Part shown: one piece after another, positions 57,600 to 64,000 of the stretch
Numbering within the stretch: position 1 is the first letter of the stretch
Layout of the letters: the number at the start of each line of letters is the position of its first letter
Origin: Megamerina dolium
Taxonomy: Eukaryota; Arthropoda; Insecta; Diptera; Megamerinidae
Assembly: GCA_963854835.1 (NCBI GenBank)
Contig: OY978525.1
Coordinates: forward strand, 44,246,554 to 44,310,553
Reading direction: 5' to 3'
DNA length: 64,000 nucleotides
Notes under the pieces: generated by a model
Database searches by the model: none
The model's input: the letters and a program-made list of their open reading frames with translations, nothing else
What the model was told of the DNA's origin: nothing
Made by a program: the position numbers and the translations under genes

Positions 57600-58390
57600 T
57601 GAAATTTCGTTGCTGGGTAATTCTTCATGGAAAAGAAATCAATCACACCTATTACCTTACGTTGTGTGCCACTACCAGTCAAATTCATAAAGGTATATTT
57701 TGACAATTTATCACTTGTGTGCATAATTCTGGAGTATGCTTCCATTGTCTGGAAGCCTCAATACAGGTGCTATATTGATAACTCTGTTCAGAAGCAGTTC
57801 CTGTTATTTGCCTTGCACTCTTTTAATGGGGATCTTTCAGTTAACCTTCCTCCATATGAACACCGTCTCAAACTTTTGGCATTGCCAACACTTAAAAGTA
57901 GAAGAACAATGTTAAATGCTTGTTTCATCACAAAATTCCTTAAAGGTGAAAACGAATCTCCGTTTTTGCTTTTTGAGCTAGATTTATTTGTGCCAATCCA
58001 TCTATCGAGAAATTAAATGCATTATAATTATATTATAAGGTTTTCAATGTATAAAAGTAAATTTGGATTATTTAGTCCTGTGAGAAGCATGTGTAATGAC
58101 TATAATACAGTTATTCATTTATTGATTACCACATTCCTTCGCATGCTATAAAATCATCAATTCTCTCGTCTTTAAACTAATTATGATTTGTAATGTTGTC
58201 TTGGTAATTACGTTGTGTTATAAATAGCTGTTGGATTAATTAGGTCCGTAGCTGTATTTTTAATTTCGTTTGTAGTCACTTGCTACTGCTTCTTCGCTCG
58301 GAATAGCTGGGCTCTTACTGATCGGTCACCGGTTCATACGTTATACGGACGCGCCCCTCTGTCTGTTGAGCAGGTAACGAAACGAAAAAA
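57600..58390 (+). pseudogene. LINE 3' end (RT C-terminal part and 3' UTR), copy 2
   Basis: Same family as 44990-45730. The frame at 57627-58016 has 'ILEYASIVWKPQYRCYIDN', 'VQKQFLLFALHSFNGDLSVN' and 'LPPYEHRLKLLALPTLKSRR' and runs on to 'LKGENESPFLLFELDLFVPI', further than copy 1. The 3' UTR ends near 58380 with GGTTCATACGTTATACGGAC. Confidence 0.75.
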
Positions 58391-58572
58391 ATTATAATAA
58401 TAAATAGAAATGGATAATGAGAAGCGGATTTCCGTCGCCGTTGTCCGCTGCAATTGTATTAATCGAACAGATCTCACAGCGACAACCGTTACCGCCAAAT
58501 AAAGAAGACCGGTATATCTGGTGTCCTAGTTTTATACTGTATTATATTTTAAAAATTGACCTCAGTATACTT

Positions 58573-58945
58573 TGGGTGCCGTAGCTCAGTGGTTAGTGTG
58601 TTCGCCTTCTGATCTGTAGGTCGTGGTTCAATCCCCGGCTGATGCATAACAAATTTAATATCGATAAGATTTTTCTTTCGAACGGTACCCACCTGTCAGC
58701 AAGCAATTGGCAATTCTTCCGACAGTAACAACTTGCCATGAAAAAGTTTCTTAAAGAACTCTGTGACAAAGCTCAGAAAAAGTGATGTCACAAGATTTCT
58801 GCCGTTCGGAACCGGCTAAAATAAGTAGGTCCCTTCTAATATTGTCCAAAAATTTAAGACACACAACAGTAATGGAAGAGAAGCTCGGCCAATGAGCCCT
58901 TTAAGGCTTTATGTGCCACATATTTATTTTTATTTTTTTTTTTTA
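58573..58945 (+). repeat. tRNA-derived SINE, complete copy
   Basis: The tRNA-like head has a box A-type TAGCTCAGTGG (58582-58592) and a box B-type GGTTCAATCC (58625-58634), spaced as in RNA polymerase III internal promoters. A tRNA-unrelated body of about 280 bases follows, ending in an A/T-rich TATTTATTTTTATTTTTTTT tail. Two more copies in the window share the body. It does not fold as an intact tRNA (no CCA-type acceptor pair), so it is not called a tRNA gene. Confidence 0.85.
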
Positions 58946-58964
58946 TAATATTTACAGTCCAGTA

Positions 58965-59115
58965 ATACCACTTATTTACTAGCTTATGTGGTCATTACAA
59001 CCGTCTACCTCTTCTGCGTCGTCCACCAGCGGGTTCCGAATATAATACCTTCTTTACCGGAGCGTGTCCATTCGCTCAACATAATCTAGCCAGCGCAGCC
59101 GCTGAATTTTAATGC
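58965..59115 (-). pseudogene. RTE-type LINE 3' fragment
   Basis: Matches 24475-24745 with gaps: CTCTTCTGCGTCGT, GCGGGTTCCGAATATAA, CCATTCGCTC and CCAGC(A/G)CAGCCGCTG. It lies directly 3' of R1 copy B. Confidence 0.65.
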
Positions 59116-59129
59116 GATAATACGCAAAA

Positions 59130-62100
59130 AGATACCGTCAGCCATAGACGGTGTGTACGATTCATACTGCCCGCTAAGGATACACCTCACTCGGGACCAG
59201 GCCCAGTCAGTATTATCTTACGATGCTGGACTTGCGAACCAGTACGCCTACGTACTAAACCCTTAACTCCGACTTCTATATGTATATCTTGGCTCTTCAC
59301 ACACGCCCCACAGGGTTATTCATCCGTTGCATGTATATTTCTACTTCTACGCTGCCTTACTTTCGTCCTGAGCTCCTGGAGCGCTCTTGCGGACCATTCT
59401 TTCATCTTAGCCCACACCAATCTCGATTGCAGCATGTGGCTCAAAATGTTACCGGGTGTCATCCTTTCGTTTATTAACCTCTCTATATCCGTTCTCTGTG
59501 CTACATATCTCAAACAAATGAAAAAGATATGCTCTGCGTTTTCACCAACACTGCTGCAGAAGGAGTATTCTGTCGCGTCATCGTGCCTAAATCTGAGGAG
59601 GTACTCCCTGAAACAGCCATGTCTCTCCATGTCTTCTATCGACCCAGGCTTGCACGTTCCTGACGAGCCTGTGCGTCCACATTCCTTTTTCTGCGGCATC
59701 CCACTGTGTTTGCCACTCGTCGAAGCTCATCTGTCTTTCCTCTTTACGTTCATCTGCCGTTAGTCGCCTATTCATACTTTTTGCTCTGTTGTAGACACTG
59801 CTCAGCTCCGAAGCCATTATGTCCGGCGGCATAATGCCAGATATAATACCGACCACTTCGTGCGACACAGTTCTAAAAGCGCAGGCAACTCTAATGGCGC
59901 GTAGCCTAAAACCTGCTTTCACCTTCTTGAGATATGTTTTTTGACGCAGGACTCTTCCCCATATTGGTGCCGCATACATCAAAACCGACTGGCTTACTTT
60001 AGCCAGGAGTGCTCTCCTACTCTGGCTAGGGCCGCCAATGATTCTTGTCAGAGCCGTTGTCACTGCAGCGGCCTTCCTACATGCTTCTTCAATATGAGCC
60101 TTGAAATTGAGTCTCGCATCATACCAAGGTACTTCAGTGACGATTGCGTTGGGTCATTATAGCCGTCAATGTTCAGGGTGATTGTTTCCATTTTTTTCCT
60201 GATCGAAATAAGGACCGCCTCTGTTTTCTGTCCTGCAAACTGAAGCTTTGTCATCGTGAGCCACTCCCTAATCTTCGACGTTGTCTCATTGCAGATGGTC
60301 TGAATCTGGTAAACTTCCTTCGCAACGATCGTCACTGCAATATCGTCCGCATACCCAATTATCTGAGCTTCCTTTGGCAGCGAGTGGTGTAACACCCCAT
60401 CGTACAACACATTCCATAGCAACGGGCCCAATAAGGAGCCATGCGGTACTCCGCCCGTTACAACATAGCTTTTGGGACCTTCGTCGGTATCATATAATAA
60501 CAGTCTGTTAGACAGATAGCTGTTTATTATCCACAGCAGATACACAGGTGTTTTCTTCGTCTCCAGCGCCTTCATGATATGCGGCCAATATGCCGAGTTG
60601 AAAGCATTTTGCAAATGAAATGTGACAACTACGCAATATTTTTGTCGCCATGCATCCATCTGACGCCTTCTATCGCCTTGCCCGCAATGCCCGTCAATTT
60701 TCCAACTGCGTCTATGGTGGATCGATGTCTCCTAAAGCAAATTTATTTGCAGACAAGCCAGGCGACTCACCTTCTAGATGATGCTCCAGACGTGTACAGA
60801 TCAGCCTCTCCAGTATTTTTGCCATCGTGTCGATCATGCATAGTGGTCGTTCTTCCGCGTCGTTCGAGTTGTCCGGGTTCTCATCTAGCATGAATCTAAA
60901 GGCTTTCTCATCTAGCGTTTCCACCTTCCACCCTTTGGTCTGTGTTTCTTGCAGCCTCCCTCGAATCTATGCATGCTTGTCGAGTTCTATCATAATAGCA
61001 AGATGATCACTATGTGTGTAAAAATCGCACACCTGCCAACTTGCCGTTCGCACCAGTGCACGGCTGACGTACGTAATGTCAATTATTGATCCGCGACCGT
61101 TCTTCCGTATTTTTTCCGCCGGTATTGAGCAACACCGCGTCTAGCACGGAGAACGCCTTAAGCAGAGCATCACGCCGTCTGTTTGTATAACGGCTGTCCC
61201 ATTCCTCGCCCAAGCGTTGAAGTCGCCTGCTATCACGTTTGGCGCAGATTATCGCAACGTCTATCTTCTTCTCATATATTGTCTGCATTAGTAGCTGCTG
61301 CGCAACTTTACAGTGATTTAAGTTGATTTTTGTACAACTCTCACTTGAGCCTTTTGCACGATGCTTGATATAGGGGACACTTCCTATTGCCGATTTGGAG
61401 ACCCGTATCCTCCTTCCCGTTGCTTTTGCATGCTCCACAGAATGGTTTTTTATCGCATATCTTTGCGAAGTGACCCTTCTCGCCACATTTCATGCAACTT
61501 TTACTCCTATTGCCCACGTTGTGCACGCCTTTGCCCCATGTCCGTATTCCAAGCACTTGAAACACTTCTTCACGTTAAGCTTTTCCCTTATTGGGCAGAC
61601 CACCCATCTAATCTTGATCTTCTGAGCGGCAAGCAGTCGCCTTGCATCCAAAGCTGGAAGGCTTACCACCGCAGTCTGCGTGCCTTCATCCGTCTCCCTG
61701 ATATGTTTGATCGCTCTCTCGTCAAATTAGCTTAACTCCTTTAATTGCGATCGGATAGCCTCCACTATATCCTGCTTGGTGGAAATTTCGTCTAGGTCGC
61801 GGATCTCCACCGATATCTCGTGTGTTATCGCTCTAATATGCGCTTGGACACATAGCACCTTGCTTATCACCTTCACATAGACTCCCGTGTTCATCATCTG
61901 CGTCTTTTTTAATTCAAGTAGAAACTCTCCTTTCGCCGTCTTCCTGATCCGCGAAACGTTCCCACCGAGTTCCTGCAGAGCATCATCTTTTTTAACAGCC
62001 CTAAGTATGTCGCTGTGTGACATGTTTCCAGCACATGCAATGACTACCGCATCCGGTCTCGGGGGCGGCATATAGGTTGCCGTCTTCTTAGCGGTTTGTG

Positions 62101-62545
62101 TTTTGCGCTTGACCTGCGTCCAGCCATTCTCCTTCTCCGCTTTTTCTTTACCTTTTGCAGGATTATTACTTCCATCCTTCCTGCTCGCACTCGCCATTCT
62201 CTTGAGCTCTTCTTCGTGGTCGGGTTTATTCTTCTTGGGTGGTGGCTTTCGAGCCAACTGTGCATCTTCACGGGGTCTTTTCGGTGTTGAGTCTATCGAT
62301 GTCAGCCTTTGGGGGACATTTCGTCTGACTTCTTTTATTCTATTGTACTCGTTTTGAGAGGATGTGTGAAGTCTCGTTACTGAGCTGAGTAGATCTCTGA
62401 TTTGGTTATTTATCGATCGTTGCGGCAGAAGCATTGCTTGCGTCAACTTCCTGATTGTCTCGCCTAATTGCGACATGATATCGCCACCCGAATGTGTCGC
62501 TTCAGCCAGAGGCGTGCTATTCTGCAGCACAGAGCGATAACACAC
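59130..62545 (-). pseudogene. R1-clade LINE, copy B
   Basis: The most complete R1-clade copy here. ORF1 at 62545-61727 (272 residues, open) has a basic, Lys-rich middle and a C-terminal RNA-binding region ('HEISVEIRDLDEISTKQDIV'). After a stop it continues to CCHC knuckles ('SCMKCGEKGHFAKICD', 'FCGACKSNGKEDTG') at 61565-61341. ORF2 has an endonuclease with an internal deletion (61486-61079), then a jump at about 60860 into 'PLCMIDTMAKILERLICTRL', then RT palm 60659-60060 with 'NAFNSAYWPHIMKAL', 'GVPHGSLLGPLLWNVLYDGV' and intact 'IIGYADDIAVTIVAKEVYQ'. The C-terminal part is 'SQSRRALLAKVSQSVLMYAA' and 'VDRRHGETW', ending at 59316. The 3' UTR is shared with copy A. At least two deletions and two frameshifts are present, so it is inactive. 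Confidence 0.85.
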
Positions 62546-64000
62546 GAGATATCGGTGGAGATCCGCGACCTAGACGAAATTTCCACCAAGCAGGATATAG
62601 TGGAGGCTATCCGATCGCAATTAAAGGAGTTAAGCTAATTTGACGAGAGAGCGATCAAACATATCAGGGAGACGGATGAAGGCACGCAGACTGCGGTGGT
62701 AAGCCTTCCAGCTTTGGATGCAAGGCGACTGCTTGCCGCTCAGAAGATCAAGATTAGATGGGTGGTCTGCCCAATAAGGGAAAAGCTTAACGTGAAGAAG
62801 TGTTTCAGGTGCTTGGAATACGGACATGGGGCAAAGGCGTGCACAACGTGGGCAATAGGAGTAAAAGTTGCATGAAATGTGGCGAGAAGGGTCACTTCGC
62901 AAAGATATGCGATAAAAAACCATTCTGTGGATCATGCAAAAGCAACGGGAAGGAGGATACGGGTCACCAAATCGGCAATAGGAAGTGTCCCCTATATCAA
63001 GCATCGTGCAAAAGGCTCAAGTGAGAGTTGTACAAAAATCAACTTAAATCACTGTAAAGTTGCGCAGCAGCTACTAATGCAGACAATATATGAGGAGAAG
63101 ATAGACGTTGCGATAATCTGCGCCAAACGTGATAGCAGGCGACTTCAACGCTTGGGCGAGGAATGGGACAGCCGTTATACAAACAGACGGCGTGATGCTC
63201 TGCTTAAGGCGTTCTCCGTGCTAGACGCGGTGTTGCTCAATACCGGCGGAAAAAATACGGAAGAACGGTCGCGGATCAATAATTGACATTATGTACGTCA
63301 GCCGTGCACTGGTGCGAACGGCAAGTTGGCAGGTGTGCGATTTTTACACACATAGTGATCATCTTGCTATTATGATAGAACTCGGCAAGCATGCATAGAT
63401 TCGAGGGAGGCTGCAAGAAACACAGACCAAAGGGTGGAAGTTGGAAACGCTAGATGAGAAAGCCTTTAGATTCATGCTAGATGAGAACCCGGACAACTCG
63501 AACGAGGCGGAAGAACAATCCGACATGTTGGTGAAGTATGTTAGCAAAGCCTGCGATGCTGTTATGTGCAGGACAGGACAGAATATATCTAGAAAGCCTG
63601 CATATTGGTGGAACGATGATATTAACACGTTAAGAAGCGAATGTCATAGAACGGGACGACTCTCCCAAAGAAGCATAGGTACGGCGGAGTATACAAGACT
63701 GCGTGAATGCTTCAAGAAAAACGTAAGGAATTTAAGAAGGCGATAAAAAGAAGAAAGTCCTCGTGCTTCAAAGAACTTTGTGAAAAAGTGGACAACAACC
63801 CGTGGGGCGACGCGTACAAAATAGTCTTGATGCGGCGGAGAGGTTCGGTAACACAAAGGCGCCTGGACTTGATGGTATCCCTATCAGGGCGCTTAAGATC
63901 GCCGTTAAACATGATTCGAAGGTTTTCGCTGAGCTTTATATGCGTTGCTTGAATGAAGGGGTTTTTCCGAAAGTGTGGAAGAAGCAGCGTCTAGTCCTAC
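62538..64000 (+). pseudogene. R1-clade LINE, copy C, inverted to copy B, cut by window end
   Basis: Starts inside ORF1 ('ITHEISVEIRDLDEI' region) and runs through CCHC knuckles (62800-63024), the same internally deleted endonuclease (62879-63286) and a post-endonuclease linker ('METLDEKAFRFMLDENPDNS', 63441-63746, with 'KPAYWWNDDINTLRSECHRT'). It then reaches the RT start ('KEFKKAIKRRKSSCFKELCE') and continues to the window end near the fingers. It is about 97-98% identical to copy B over the shared part by eye, in opposite orientation. Copy C keeps the linker that copy B lost. Confidence 0.85.

Noticed and set aside
58573..58650. tRNA gene
   Set aside because: Box A and box B are present, but no complete acceptor stem or convincing anticodon arm can be formed, and the sequence continues into a repeated SINE body.

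Overview
The window looks like repeat-dense intergenic DNA from a higher fly. It is AT-rich, with long (TA)n tracts and mostly broken reading frames. The transposon families are dipteran: BEL/Pao and gypsy LTR elements; I, R1, LOA, jockey and RTE-type LINEs; piggyBac; Tc1; mariner, including a DD41D rosa-type element; and a tRNA-derived SINE. A tephritid fruit fly is my best guess, because rosa-type elements were first found in Ceratitis rosa. That is an inference. No conserved multi-exon host gene is visible. The only host-like genes I can propose are two small secreted-protein ORFs, at 29537-29836 (minus) and 34642-34860 (plus).

Left part (1-23 kb): a decayed LINE, then BEL/Pao pieces on the minus strand, then remains of a virus-like DNA element related to Polinton/adintovirus-type elements. 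These remains are a phospholipase-domain-type protein without its core (about 5.2-5.6 kb), an A32/FtsK-like packaging ATPase (5.86-6.43 kb) and a third gene that starts at 6560 (duplicate start at 10276) and resumes at 12769. A Tc1-like transposon that already carried a TTAA-flanked MITE sits inside that third gene. The gene start plus transposon were then tandemly duplicated, with jockey and BEL debris between the copies. A roughly 1 kb sequence, called X here, flanks the block as an inverted pair (about 4.0-5.05 kb and 14.8-15.7 kb) and recurs at 18.1-19.0 kb. An RTE fragment, a piggyBac pseudogene, BEL pol and a nearly intact DD41D mariner fill 13.6-22.6 kb.

Middle part (23-39 kb): a nearly full-length but broken I-type LINE (23.3-29.1 kb, minus) is interrupted by an RTE-type LINE. 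It is followed by the first secreted-protein candidate, a SINE, a truncated jockey with a poly(A) tail, two decayed mariner copies on either side of the second secreted-protein candidate, and a diverged tandem repeat (36.7-37.5 kb).

Right part (39-64 kb): an R1-clade LINE lies between two inverted-repeat arms of about 400 bp (38.87-39.26 and 42.59-43.04 kb). Then come piggyBac, SINE, LINE and gypsy fragments. A LOA-type LINE keeps an open 555-residue RT/RNase H frame with all RNase H catalytic residues (52.8-54.5 kb). More piggyBac and mariner debris and a complete SINE follow. Two R1-clade copies stand head to head at the right edge; they share an internal endonuclease deletion, so they are probably an inverted duplication rather than two insertions. 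The window ends inside the last copy.
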